Positions 9,056 to 17,643 of a DNA stretch of 64,000 nucleotides are shown here, piece by piece. Position 1 is the first letter of the stretch. Every line of letters begins with the position of its first letter. The translations under genes were made by a program, and so were the position numbers. The stretch is from B1SED10-225 sp964501415 (GTDB lineage Bacteria > Bacillota_I > Bacilli_A > Izemoplasmatales > Izemoplasmataceae): assembly GCA_964501415.1 (NCBI GenBank), contig CAZCSL010000005.1, positions 10,705 to 74,704 of the forward strand, written 5' to 3'. The notes under the pieces are model-generated. The model ran no database searches. It was not told the origin of the DNA and worked only from the letters and a program-made list of their open reading frames with translations.

Positions 9056-9112
9056 CAAATAAAACTGCACTCCATTTGCTACTGTGAGCTAATCGCAGTC
9101 TGGAGTGCAGTT
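9056..9112 (-). terminator. Long nested hairpin, terminator of the ogt operon
   Basis: Outer 12-bp perfect arms AACTGCACTCCA (9063-9074) and TGGAGTGCAGTT (9101-9112). Inside is a second 7-bp stem (ACTGTGA with TCGCAGT, one G-U pair). On the minus strand TTTTATTT follows. The outer arms alone suffice for termination; the inner stem makes it unusually elaborate. Confidence 0.75.
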
Positions 9113-9164
9113 CTTATGTTTATCAAATGGTCATGGGTGTATCCATTAATCGTGACTCAAAAAA

Positions 9165-9575
9165 TCACCGATGACGCCTCTCTAAATCCAATAAATAGCG
9201 CTTAACTTCTAATCCCGAGCCAAAACCTCCAAGAGATTGATTTTTCGCTATTACACGATGACAAGGAATATAGAGTGGTAAAGGATTTTTGTTCAAAGCT
9301 TGTCCGACCGCTCTTTGAGCATTTGGTTTGCCAATAGCCAAAGCGACCCATTGATAACTCCTCGTTTCTCCATAGGGTATGGTTCTAACGGCCTCATATA
9401 CTTTTTTTTGAAATGGCGTTGCCTTTAGATTGACTTCAAAAGAAAGGGTTGTTTGTCTGCCCTTTAAATATTCATACAAAATCTCTTCGGTAGGGTTGTT
9501 TGGTTCATGAGGGGTTTGAGTTAATTCAATTTTTGTTACTTTTTGATTTTCAAAAAGCGCCTTTACACCGATCAT
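9165..9575 (-). CDS. ogt: Methylated-DNA--protein-cysteine methyltransferase
   Basis: Suicide DNA-repair enzyme that moves alkyl groups from O6-alkylguanine to its own cysteine. The active site IPCHRV has Cys105 in the 136-residue form. The recognition helix QRAVGQALNKNPLP and the FQKKVYEAVRTIPYGET strand-helix are present. I choose ATG 9575 because AAGGTGG lies 8 bases upstream; a GTG at 9587 is possible but lacks an SD. Short compared with the usual 150-180 residues, because the N-terminal subdomain is reduced. It follows a small membrane protein gene by 23 bases. Confidence 0.93.
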   Translation of the reverse strand: MIGVKALFENQKVTKIELTQTPHEPNNPTEEILYEYLKGRQTTLSFEVNLKATPFQKKVYEAVRTIPYGETRSYQWVALAIGKPNAQRAVGQALNKNPLPLYIPCHRVIAKNQSLGGFGSGLEVKRYLLDLERRHR

Positions 9576-9598
9576 AGGATTAACCACCTTATATTCCG

Positions 9599-9829
9599 CT
9601 AAGAAGCATCAATTCTCTTGAATTCTCTTTTTAAGAAAAGGTAATGGGAAATGACCCAAACCGTATAAAATATAACAAATTGAACCAAAGACTCATAAAA
9701 ATTGTAATCGTCCCTAGAAAGAAATGCCATAAAGCCCACAAAAACGGCAGTGGCTATAAATCCTGAAAACCAAATTCTACCGTGAATAATACGTTTTTGT
9801 TGCTGTTTTGTTAGTTTTTGTTCACTCAT
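9599..9829 (-). CDS. Small two-helix membrane protein, unknown function
   Basis: 76 residues from the ATG at 9829 (GGAG 9 bases upstream). A basic N-terminus (EQKLTKQQQKRIIHGR) is followed by two membrane segments (about 20-37 and 47-65), separated by the short loop SRDDYNFYES, and a charged tail. I do not recognise the family. It is upstream of ogt in the same orientation and probably cotranscribed. Confidence 0.75.
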   Translation of the reverse strand: MSEQKLTKQQQKRIIHGRIWFSGFIATAVFVGFMAFLSRDDYNFYESLVQFVIFYTVWVISHYLFLKREFKRIDAS

Positions 9830-9908
9830 AATCATCAACTCCAAATTGTAAAATGTATGCCCATTATAACAAAGAGCGAAATATTATCAAAGACCTCTAA
9901 ATTGCTTT

Positions 9909-11459
9909 TCAACCTTGAAAGTGACCATCTTTAAAAAGGCCATTACTCTTAAGTTCGTATATCTCATCGAAAACCTCTTCTATAAAAGCTCTATCATGAG
10001 ATACGGCGATAATAGACCCTTGGTACTCTTTCAGCATTTTACGTACTTCAGGGGCAGATAATGGTGAGAGGTTTCTAGTTGGTTCATCAAGCAAAAGCAC
10101 ATTGTTTTGGTCAATTATCATCTTTAACAACAGTAGTTTTGCCTTTTGACCCCCGCTGAGGTTTTTTGTGAGTGCCACCATCTCTTCACGTTCGAAAGCT
10201 AAAGTACCAAGTATTTTACGCACCCTTGCTTCTTTTTGAGGTTCGTGGGTCGCATCTAAAAAGGCTAACACGCTTTCATTTTGATTGAGAATCTCAAAAC
10301 TCTGAGGCATAAAACCCACCGATAACCCATTATCCTCTATCCTTGGCTTGATACTTTTTAAAAAAGTTGTCTTTCCAACCCCGTTTTTTCCAACAATCAC
10401 GATCTTTTGTGGGCCTTTAATCGTTAAATTCAAAGGAGCTGATAATAAACGAGATCCCATTCTTAACTCAAAAGCGTTTAAAGTTAGCACTACTTTTTTA
10501 GATGGCAAAGCTATTGTGGAATCAAAAAAAACATCAATCGATTCTTCTGGTTCTGGTAGGGGTGTCATCTTATCTTTTTCTTTATCAAATCGCTTTTCCT
10601 GAGCTTTTAGATGTTTCACTTTTTTCTTTAACAACCTTGCCAAAGAAGGGTCTCTAACGGCTTGATTTTGCTGATGTTCAACTTTTTGATAGATACGTCG
10701 AAATCGCTTCATCTTTTCTTGATAGTCTTTTCTTTCATTCAATGCCATCATGCGTTGATGACTTTCTTGTTGTAGCCTAAAATGACGATAATCTGAATAA
10801 GACATTCGTTCAGCATAAGAGACCGCATCTTTACGTTTGTGGATTCTTTTTAAATGAATCACACCATTAGCCGTATGCTCTAAAAGCCTCTCATCATGAG
10901 AAACAAACAAAATCGCTTTCTTGCTTTTAAGCATGAATCTTTCTAAGAATAAAATTGCATCAAAATCTAAATCATTGGTCGGTTCATCTAAAAATAAAAT
11001 GTCGTTTTGCTCTAAAAGTAATTTCGCTAAGGCGAGTTTTACAATTTGTCCTCCAGAATACTCATCTAAGGGCTTATGATCTATGAACTCTTTATGCTCG
11101 AATTCAACTTCACTTAACGCTTTATCCAGATATTTTAACAAATCATAACGTCGATCATTGATTGCTTCATGCGGTGAATCTTTTAAGAAAAACGTCAAAG
11201 TTTCCGTTGTTTTCCACCGCGCACTTATATCTTGTTCTAAATAGCCGATTTGTCCTTGTACCGATACTTCTCCACTGCTTTTTTCCAAATAATCCACGGT
11301 TTGAGGATTATACAAATACTTCAACAAACTGGTCTTTCCTGTGCCTTCATGTCCAATAATGGCAAATTTATCACCCTGATTCAGATTGAAACTCAGTTGA
11401 TTTATAAGGGGTATAGACGTTTTTTTTGCCTTGAGGGTCAATTGATTTACTTGTATCAT
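9909..11459 (-). CDS. ABC-F family ATPase (ribosome-associated type)
   Basis: 516-residue protein with two ATPase domains and no membrane segments, hence ABC-F rather than a transporter. Domain 1: Walker A GHEGTGKTS, signature YSGGQ, Walker B DILFLDEPTNDLDFD. A positively charged interdomain linker (about 215-310) carries the stretch RIYQKVEHQQNQAVRDPSLARLLKKK, shortened here to RIYQKVEHQQNQ. Domain 2: GKNGVGKTT, LSGGQ, NVLLLDEPTRNLSPLS. ABC-F proteins act on the ribosomal E-site, either as translation factors or antibiotic-protection proteins. The variant second Walker B tail (TRNLSPLS) occurs in several resistance-type members, but resistance is not demonstrated. Preceded by a leader of about 100 bases. 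Confidence 0.88.
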   Translation of the reverse strand: MIQVNQLTLKAKKTSIPLINQLSFNLNQGDKFAIIGHEGTGKTSLLKYLYNPQTVDYLEKSSGEVSVQGQIGYLEQDISARWKTTETLTFFLKDSPHEAINDRRYDLLKYLDKALSEVEFEHKEFIDHKPLDEYSGGQIVKLALAKLLLEQNDILFLDEPTNDLDFDAILFLERFMLKSKKAILFVSHDERLLEHTANGVIHLKRIHKRKDAVSYAERMSYSDYRHFRLQQESHQRMMALNERKDYQEKMKRFRRIYQKVEHQQNQAVRDPSLARLLKKKVKHLKAQEKRFDKEKDKMTPLPEPEESIDVFFDSTIALPSKKVVLTLNAFELRMGSRLLSAPLNLTIKGPQKIVIVGKNGVGKTTFLKSIKPRIEDNGLSVGFMPQSFEILNQNESVLAFLDATHEPQKEARVRKILGTLAFEREEMVALTKNLSGGQKAKLLLLKMIIDQNNVLLLDEPTRNLSPLSAPEVRKMLKEYQGSIIAVSHDRAFIEEVFDEIYELKSNGLFKDGHFQG

Positions 11460-11511
11460 AGTATGCTCCTTTATGGTGATTTAAAGTGACTCTAAAAAGT
11501 ATTTTTTGGGT

Positions 11512-11532
11512 CTATTTGTTATCCACCTTCAT
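11512..11532 (-). other. Possible 6-codon leader ORF upstream of the ABC-F gene
   Basis: Within the ABC-F leader, ATG at 11532 opens M-K-V-D-N-K-stop after a G-rich stretch (GGGGTGAG). A weak A/T hairpin (CAAAAAATACTTTTTAG) lies between it and the gene. Attenuation leaders of this kind are known for ABC-F and Erm genes. The SD spacing is poor and chance is quite possible. Confidence 0.25.
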
Positions 11533-11579
11533 CTCACCCCACTTATAGATTTAGTCAAATACATTATACTTTAGAACAC

Positions 11580-11605
11580 AAAAAAAGGCCATTGTGTATG
11601 GCCTT
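11580..11605 (-). terminator. Terminator of the 159-residue membrane protein gene
   Basis: Arms AAGGCCAT (11585-11592) and ATGGCCTT (11598-11605), loop TGTGT, then a T run on the minus strand. The stem includes the stop codon of the gene. Confidence 0.9.
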
Positions 11606-12083
11606 AAGATTTATCACTGATGGAAATATACAGCATCTCGCCAATAGCGGCTAAAATTGAAGCAAAGCCCGCTATAATAAGACCATATGCGTGTTGCCAA
11701 TCAACGTCTTGTTCAAAAGTTTGTCCCGCAAGTCTATATTCAATCACAACATATTGATCTATCAAAAAAAACATGGCAGCAGCGACAACAAAAAGCGCCA
11801 ATGATAATACCTGTCCCTTTTTAAATATAACCGAGAAAAGCCCGCCTACAATTGGGGCAAAAAAAGCAACGAAAGCATACATATTTAAAGGCAGTTTACC
11901 ACTAACAGCCCCACTAATACCAAACAAATCCAGGCTGTAAATGGTGTGTCCAAAAGTAATATTCATCCCAGTAAAGCTGCTATCATTATATCGTAAAACC
12001 GGAGCAAACAACATCATTGTAGCCAAAAGACTTAGTGCAAAAATACCATATGGCAATACCTGTTTTAATCGCTTGTTATTCAA
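11604..12083 (-). CDS. Four-helix membrane protein, unknown function
   Basis: 159 residues with four predicted membrane segments: about 10-30, 65-85, 92-112 and 130-152. The first extracytoplasmic loop is about 35 residues (RYNDSSFTGMNITFGHTIYSLDLFGISG) and the rest of the protein is compact; I give that loop as RYNDSSFTGMNI onward. No family recognised and no catalytic motif. Single gene with its own terminator. The start is an ATG without an obvious strong SD. Confidence 0.75.
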   Translation of the reverse strand: MNNKRLKQVLPYGIFALSLLATMMLFAPVLRYNDSSFTGMNITFGHTIYSLDLFGISGAVSGKLPLNMYAFVAFFAPIVGGLFSVIFKKGQVLSLALFVVAAAMFFLIDQYVVIEYRLAGQTFEQDVDWQHAYGLIIAGFASILAAIGEMLYISISDKS

Positions 12084-12136
12084 TCATACCACCACCCACA
12101 CTTATTTTATGTTAGAAACCGTCCGTTGTCAAAACT

Positions 12137-12832
12137 TTATCGCTTAAACGTGACGATTAAGGATTGTGAATTATCAATATCAAAAGGGGTGAAATCAAAA
12201 CCTCCATAACTCTTGATGTCTGTAAATCCCGTTGCCTTTAAAAAGCTGAGCAAATCCTTATACTTAAGCGGGTATAAATCAATCGTATTTTTTTGGATAT
12301 TCTCCTTATATCGTAAAATGGTTGTAAACGCAACGGCTTTAGGCTTTATCTCATAGTGGCGCTCCATCGAATAGGGTGGGTTTTCAATCTTAGGTAGCTC
12401 TGTTATGTTTTTTCTTATTACGCGGTCGTAATTAACTATTTGAATAACACCATGTCCGCCTTTTTCTAAAGCTTTTCCAATTTTCTCAATGACCGATTTC
12501 ACATCGGGTTGGCTCAAATGTACTAAAGTGTTTCCTATGACATAAAGTCCATCATATTTATCCACTGCAGAAAAATCACGCATATCCATGGTTTTAAAAC
12601 GTAGCGGCAAACCCGTTTTGGCTTTTTTAGACCCTAACCGAATCAGGTTTTCAGAAAGATCAAAGGCGTCAACTTTGAATCCCTTTTCAGCTAAAGCGAT
12701 TGCATATGACCCACTACCACACCCAAGGTCACAAATCCATCCCTTTTGAAATATTCGGGTTAAAAAAGCTAACGTTTCAGCTTTCAAAGGGAAGATATAA
12801 TCATAAGCATCATACCAAGCATTATAATTCAC
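12137..12832 (-). CDS. Class I SAM-dependent methyltransferase
   Basis: 231-residue soluble methyltransferase. Motif I CDLGCGSGSYA (about 34-44) binds SAM, followed by the acidic residue in VDAFDLS and the DMRDF region. The C-terminal half is a beta-rich substrate cap (about 130-230). The substrate is unknown. It is the third gene of a minus-strand operon after a flavin reductase and an alpha/beta hydrolase, starting 8 bases after the hydrolase stop codon with AAGG upstream. Confidence 0.88.
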   Translation of the reverse strand: MNYNAWYDAYDYIFPLKAETLAFLTRIFQKGWICDLGCGSGSYAIALAEKGFKVDAFDLSENLIRLGSKKAKTGLPLRFKTMDMRDFSAVDKYDGLYVIGNTLVHLSQPDVKSVIEKIGKALEKGGHGVIQIVNYDRVIRKNITELPKIENPPYSMERHYEIKPKAVAFTTILRYKENIQKNTIDLYPLKYKDLLSFLKATGFTDIKSYGGFDFTPFDIDNSQSLIVTFKR

Positions 12833-12840
12833 CTTACCAC

Positions 12841-13440
12841 CTACAGTTTAGACTCGTAAAACAGCTTGGCAGCGTCAATTTCTTCATTCGTGATTTGATG
12901 ATATTGATGATGCCAAAATGACTCTACATCCGCTTTCGTTAATAGAATTTCATCAATAATTTGTTCGGTCATATCTGCAAGGCAGATAGGATCGTTTTTC
13001 CCCGCACCTACAAAGACTTTGAGATTCTGTTGTATGTTCATTTTTCTATCTTGATAAGGCAGCATCGGATGATGTAAAAACATAGCCTTAAATGGATTTT
13101 GGCTTTTATAGAGGGTACTTAAGATGATATTGGCCCCATTTGAGTAACCTATGGCGATAAATTCATCTCGATTCAATTGATGTTTATTGGCAAGTTCATC
13201 TAGAAATAGCAAAAGTTTGTCGCTACGTTGATCCAAATCATCGACATCAAATACACCAGGGGCCTTGCGTTTAAAGAAACGTTTCATGCCACCCTCATCA
13301 ACATCCCCTTCTAAAGCGATGATGTGCGCTTTAGAATCTAAATGCGCCGCAATAGGTAATAAATCTTCTTTGGTTCCACCAGTGCCATGAAACAATAAAA
13401 GCACTTTGTTACTCGTTCCTTTCTTATACAAATATTCCAT
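12841..13440 (-). CDS. Alpha/beta hydrolase (carboxylesterase/phospholipase type)
   Basis: 199-residue esterase-like enzyme. The oxyanion region FHGTGGTKEDL is near residue 20, the nucleophile elbow GYSNGA holds the serine, the acid is in GAGKNDPIC, and the histidine is in HHQYHQIT. ATG 13440 is used, with AGGTG 7 bases upstream; a GTG three codons earlier (13449) overlaps that SD. The upstream gene's TGA overlaps this SD, so translation is coupled to the flavin reductase. The pairing resembles electrophile or quinone-detoxification loci of Bacilli (inference only). Confidence 0.85.
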   Translation of the reverse strand: MEYLYKKGTSNKVLLLFHGTGGTKEDLLPIAAHLDSKAHIIALEGDVDEGGMKRFFKRKAPGVFDVDDLDQRSDKLLLFLDELANKHQLNRDEFIAIGYSNGANIILSTLYKSQNPFKAMFLHHPMLPYQDRKMNIQQNLKVFVGAGKNDPICLADMTEQIIDEILLTKADVESFWHHQYHQITNEEIDAAKLFYESKL

Positions 13441-13450
13441 ACTTTTCACC

Positions 13451-14059
13451 TCATTTTGGTCGTTTCAAACTAAATATTTCTCCTTGTTTAACATATAAAC
13501 TCCCACCGAGCCTTGCTATAGGTTTGTAAGCAGATAAATCGATGGTGTGATCAGGCTGAACAACATCATTAGCCACATGCATGCGTATGACTTCTCCAAT
13601 AATCAAAGGGGCTTCCTTACTGTTTAACGTTACGGTTTGGTATAATTTACATTCAAAACGCAAAGGACTCTCCAGGATCCCTTTTGTATCAATCACATCA
13701 CTATTAATCGGTGTGAAGCCTACCATTTCCACTTCACTTTCATCTGGTTTTAAGCTTTTCGAGCTTTCATTCACACGCTCAATCATCTTTTCATCAACCA
13801 TATGGACCACAAAGTTTTTACGTTTTAAAATATTCCTTGTGCTATCTTTGGGTTGGCCCTCTTTTAAACCGATAGAGAGCATAATCAATGGCGGGTCAGT
13901 ACTTACGATATTAAAAAAACTAAACGGCGCACCATTCAAAACCCCTCTTTCACCTTGTGTAGTCACATAAGCAATAGGTCTAGGCACCACCGTATTGCTC
14001 AGCCAACGATAAGCTTCACGCTTTGAGAGTTTATCCATATGTATTGTAGTAAAATCCAT
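13451..14059 (-). CDS. Flavin reductase-like FMN-binding protein
   Basis: 202-residue split-barrel flavoprotein of the flavin reductase-like family. Conserved regions are RPIAYVTT, NGAPFSFFNIVSTDPPLIMLS and KDSTRNI (FMN contacts), followed by FVVHMVDE. Such proteins reduce flavins or bind FMN for oxidoreductases. First gene of a three-gene operon with a hydrolase and a methyltransferase. It ends in TGA, which supports use of the standard code. Confidence 0.87.
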   Translation of the reverse strand: MDFTTIHMDKLSKREAYRWLSNTVVPRPIAYVTTQGERGVLNGAPFSFFNIVSTDPPLIMLSIGLKEGQPKDSTRNILKRKNFVVHMVDEKMIERVNESSKSLKPDESEVEMVGFTPINSDVIDTKGILESPLRFECKLYQTVTLNSKEAPLIIGEVIRMHVANDVVQPDHTIDLSAYKPIARLGGSLYVKQGEIFSLKRPK

Positions 14060-14210
14060 TGCCTTAACACCTCGTTTATGTAGCGTATTTTAATCATACC
14101 ATTTTCTATGTTATCAAGCTTTCGATACACAGTTTTTCTAGAGTCTATGTTAAAAAGCTAACTAAATCAACACTTACATACTTAGCAGGCATTTTAATGA
14201 TTAAATCAAA

Positions 14211-14236
14211 TAAAAAAACGCTAAAAAAGCGTTTTA
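14211..14236 (-). terminator. Terminator of the DUF554 gene
   Basis: Arms AAAACGCT (14215-14222) and AGCGTTTT (14228-14235), A5 loop, T run on the minus strand. It overlaps the stop codon. The 174 bases between this gene and the flavin reductase hold nothing else I can name. Confidence 0.85.
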
Positions 14237-14944
14237 AATGAATATATTAAGGATAAAAAAGTAGATGATTGGTATGACTAATGATGGCAACATATTAGCC
14301 ACTTTGATTTGTTTAAGCTCCATAAAGTTCATGCCCATAGCCACAAGTAAAATATTACCAATCATAGCAACGCTCATAATCATTTCAGACGTTAAAAAAG
14401 CACCCAAAAAGATAGCTAAGATTGTGATGCTGCCTTGATAAATTAAGATGCTGATGGCCGCAAAAGCAACCCCCACACCAAACACACTAGCCAACATCAT
14501 TGCGGTAATGAAATCTAGTAAGCTTTTAACCAATAGCGTCGTCATATCTCCTGTCAATCCATCTTGAATGGGTCCTAAAATAGCCATCGCACCAACACAA
14601 AATATCAACGTTCCAGCAATGAAACCTTTGGCAAGGGGTGGTAGGTTATATCGCGTTTCAATTCCATGTGCAAAACGCGTCAAACGGCCATCGATGTCTA
14701 TAGCGGTTCCTATAATGGAACCTATAACTAAAGAAATGATAATCAATAAATCATAACGGGTAGAAATGCCATCTGATTCTACCACTAAAAAATCACTCAA
14801 AAACCAACCCAGGGCCATGGCACTCAAAGCCAGACCGAGGACAAACATGATTTTCTTTTGTAACACTTCATTTAAACCGCGTTTAAATATGAGGCCTAGA
14901 AAAGTAGCTATAATGACGGCTAATGCATTTATAACTGTACCCAT
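14234..14944 (-). CDS. DUF554 membrane protein (YdfK/YqgA family)
   Basis: 236-residue protein with about seven membrane segments. The family hallmarks are an N-terminal MGTVINALAVIIATFLGL, the central GTLIFCVGAMAILGPIQDGLTGD and the repeated small-residue helices. The function of DUF554 is not established; transport has been proposed. Single gene, 29 bases downstream of the rRNA methyltransferase start side, with the SD AAGGAGCG before the ATG. Confidence 0.87.
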   Translation of the reverse strand: MGTVINALAVIIATFLGLIFKRGLNEVLQKKIMFVLGLALSAMALGWFLSDFLVVESDGISTRYDLLIIISLVIGSIIGTAIDIDGRLTRFAHGIETRYNLPPLAKGFIAGTLIFCVGAMAILGPIQDGLTGDMTTLLVKSLLDFITAMMLASVFGVGVAFAAISILIYQGSITILAIFLGAFLTSEMIMSVAMIGNILLVAMGMNFMELKQIKVANMLPSLVIPIIYFFILNIFI

Positions 14945-14973
14945 ATCTAACGCTCCTTTAAGTTTGGTCTAAA

Positions 14974-16338
14974 TTAGTTGTTTTCAATTAAAGCAACCGT
15001 CTCAATATGGGCCGTTTGCGGAAACATATCGAAAGGCGTTACTTCTTTGATTTTATATCCTAATTTCTGTAAATAATTCGCATCTCTAGAAAACGTAGAT
15101 ACGTTGCATGATATATAAATAATGCGTTTAATATTTTTATTGGCAACTCTTTTTAAAAAGCTTTTATCGCAACCCTTTCTAGGGGGATCGATAAATAGCA
15201 CATCAATATTGTCGTATTTTTCATCGTTCAATACCGTATCGTCACTGGCTTGGTAAAAATGCACATTTGACACATTATTTGATTTGGCATTTTCACGTGC
15301 TTGCTTAATATTGTTTTTAATGACATCAAAACCAATAACTTCTTTAACGTCTTTTGCAGCACTAAGACCAATAGCGCCAACACCACAATAAGCATCCATC
15401 ACTCGGAAATCAGCTTCTAGCTTTGCATAATTTAAAGCTTTTTGATACAGTGCTTCAGTCTGAATGGGATTGACTTGGAAAAAAGATTGATGAGTGTATT
15501 TGTAGGTTAAACCACACAACGTATCTTCTAATAAATCTTCTCCATAAATAGTTTTACTTTTATTGGCAAGCATGACGTTGCCTTTGCTTGTATTGTTATT
15601 AATTACGATTCCTTTAATCATGGGATATCGCTCATTCAAAGCCTCTATAATGTTTTCCTTCTTAAGGATTTTACTGCCATTAAGAATCAAAGTTAACAAG
15701 ATATCTCCCGTTTTTTCGCTGTGTCTGATCATCACACCTCTAAAAAGACCTTTATGTGTATGCTCATCATAAATGCTTATTTTATAGTTAATTAGTAGAG
15801 ATTTTATTAACTTTATAATCTCAGAATAGACTTTAGGAAAAATGTGACATCGTTTTAAATCAATAATCTCGTGTGACCTTCTTTTGTAAAGCCCAGCAAC
15901 CAAACGATCTTCCTCCATGGCAAATGGTATAATCGCTTTATTGCGATAATAATAGGGGTTATTCATCCCAACCATATCGTTTACATTTGTCGTTATATGA
16001 CCAATTTTTCTTAACGTTTCTTTAACGCGATGCTTTTTAAAGGATAACTGCATATCATAATTCATATGCATGATATCACAACCACCACACGTAAAGAAAT
16101 GTTCACAGATAGGCTTTTTTCGAAATGGAGAAGGCGTCGTCAATTCTATCAAACGACCAAAGGCAAAGTTCTTATTTACTTTGGTAATTTTAATCTGGGC
16201 TTGTTCACCCTTGAGCGCATCTTTGACAAAAACAGGAAAGCCATTTATTTTGGCCACTCCCATCGCATCATGTGTTAAATCAATAAACTCAACATTATGG
16301 TATGAATTTTTCTTTAGCACCTTCTCACAGCCTTTCAT
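14974..16338 (-). CDS. rlmD: 23S rRNA (uracil-5) methyltransferase, RlmD/RlmCD type
   Basis: TrmA-family enzyme that methylates uracil C5 in rRNA. In the 454-residue form it has an N-terminal TRAM domain (about 10-65), an Fe-S cluster region with CEHFFTCGGC and a later CHIF cysteine, SAM-binding DAYCGVGAIGL, IDPPRKGCDK, and the catalytic cysteine in ISCNVST. The start ATG 16338 overlaps the sdaA stop by one base (TAATG), suggesting re-initiation. A longer form reading back to 16374 is less likely. Which uracil is modified cannot be told from the sequence. Confidence 0.9.
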   Translation of the reverse strand: MKGCEKVLKKNSYHNVEFIDLTHDAMGVAKINGFPVFVKDALKGEQAQIKITKVNKNFAFGRLIELTTPSPFRKKPICEHFFTCGGCDIMHMNYDMQLSFKKHRVKETLRKIGHITTNVNDMVGMNNPYYYRNKAIIPFAMEEDRLVAGLYKRRSHEIIDLKRCHIFPKVYSEIIKLIKSLLINYKISIYDEHTHKGLFRGVMIRHSEKTGDILLTLILNGSKILKKENIIEALNERYPMIKGIVINNNTSKGNVMLANKSKTIYGEDLLEDTLCGLTYKYTHQSFFQVNPIQTEALYQKALNYAKLEADFRVMDAYCGVGAIGLSAAKDVKEVIGFDVIKNNIKQARENAKSNNVSNVHFYQASDDTVLNDEKYDNIDVLFIDPPRKGCDKSFLKRVANKNIKRIIYISCNVSTFSRDANYLQKLGYKIKEVTPFDMFPQTAHIETVALIENN

Positions 16339-17531
16339 TACTCGAGTTGATATTTCTTTGCAAGGCCACCGCATGAGGTTTCCCGGTAATTCGATGGCAT
16401 ATCTTTGCCCGTTTCAAACATAGTCTCTACAACCAAATCAAATGATATTTTCCTTGAATCACTAAGAAAATACGCAAGCCCACAAGCATCTATCGCTCTT
16501 AAAGCTGCTACCGCATTTCTTTCGATACACGGAATTTGTACGTATCCCATAATGGGATCGCAAGTTAAACCTAAATGATGCTCAAGTGCAATCTCCGCAG
16601 CGTATTCAATTTGATCTAGTGATAGCTTGAATAACTCCGCGTGTGCCGCAGCCGCCATACTGCACGCACTGCCGACCTCAGCTTGACACCCTGCTTCTGC
16701 GCCACTAATAGAAGCATTATGCTTTATGATGTTGCCAATGATCCCTGCAGTCGCTAAAGCATCAATGATGGCCTCATCATCAAAGCCATGTCGTTGTTGC
16801 ATATACCTAAGTACCGCAGGCATCGTTCCACTCGCACCACATGTTGGAGCAGTAACAATAGTGCCGCCACTTGCGTTCATTTCGTTTACCGCAAAAGCAT
16901 ATGCACTAACTAACCGCGATTCCTTGATTTCATTGGGTTCTTTTTTTATCTGTTTTTTATATAGAGTCCGAGCTTTTCGAACCACTTTGAGCTCACCTGG
17001 AAGATATCCTTGTTTTGAAAGACCTTCTTCGATACTTTGTTTCATGGTTTTCCAAATATTCATTAAAAAGGCTCTAATTTCAAACCCTTCAAAGCGTACT
17101 ACATAATCCGATAACCTTATTGATTCCGCCTTACAATAAGTCATAATTTCCTTAAATGTTTGGTGCGGATAAACATCAGGGCTTTCTTCGTATGTGTCTC
17201 CTTCAATACGTATGGTTCCGCCTCCAACACTGTATACGCGCATATAACCAACTTCTTCATCGTTGGTATCATACGCATAAAAATCAAGCGTATTAGGATG
17301 CTTGGCAATGAAGTCTGAAGAAAAAATCACCTCAACATCTTCAAACACTTCTTTTATAATTTTATCGGTTAAATGACCTTTTCCAGTCAAACTTAGTGAA
17401 CCAAATAAAAAAACGCGAACTCTATGATTGGGATAACGACTTTTAAACAGCCTAGCAGCGCGCTCGGGGCCCATAGTATGTGAACTGGAAGGACCTTTGC
17501 CGACTTTATATAGTTCTCTTATCGATTTCAT
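16338..17531 (-). CDS. sdaA: L-serine ammonia-lyase, iron-sulfur, single chain
   Basis: Converts L-serine to pyruvate and ammonia. The 397-residue chain joins the beta domain (about 1-150, with GPSSSHTMGPERAA) to the alpha domain (about 190-397, with TAPTCGASGTMPAVLR, SISGAEAGCQAEVGSACSMAAAA and HHLGLTCDPIMG). Conserved cysteines for the 4Fe-4S cluster are present. It is somewhat shorter than the 454-residue E. coli SdaA, as in other single-chain forms. It feeds pyruvate to fermentation alongside pyk and ackA. The SD GGAGG lies before ATG 17531. Cotranscription with the downstream rRNA methyltransferase is likely from the TAATG overlap. Confidence 0.93.
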   Translation of the reverse strand: MKSIRELYKVGKGPSSSHTMGPERAARLFKSRYPNHRVRVFLFGSLSLTGKGHLTDKIIKEVFEDVEVIFSSDFIAKHPNTLDFYAYDTNDEEVGYMRVYSVGGGTIRIEGDTYEESPDVYPHQTFKEIMTYCKAESIRLSDYVVRFEGFEIRAFLMNIWKTMKQSIEEGLSKQGYLPGELKVVRKARTLYKKQIKKEPNEIKESRLVSAYAFAVNEMNASGGTIVTAPTCGASGTMPAVLRYMQQRHGFDDEAIIDALATAGIIGNIIKHNASISGAEAGCQAEVGSACSMAAAAHAELFKLSLDQIEYAAEIALEHHLGLTCDPIMGYVQIPCIERNAVAALRAIDACGLAYFLSDSRKISFDLVVETMFETGKDMPSNYRETSCGGLAKKYQLE

Positions 17532-17574
17532 ATGGCCTCCAAATTACAAACGCTATATACATTATAACACAAAT

Positions 17575-17611
17575 GCATAAAAAAAGAGAAAGCGACAGCC
17601 ATCGCTTTCCT
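17575..17611 (-). terminator. Terminator of the DUF3137-lemA operon
   Basis: Arms GAAAGCGA (17588-17595) and TCGCTTTC (17602-17609), 6-base loop, T-rich tail on the minus strand. Confidence 0.88.
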
Positions 17612-17643
17612 TCTTTTTAAAATGGTTATAAAGCTTAATAAAG

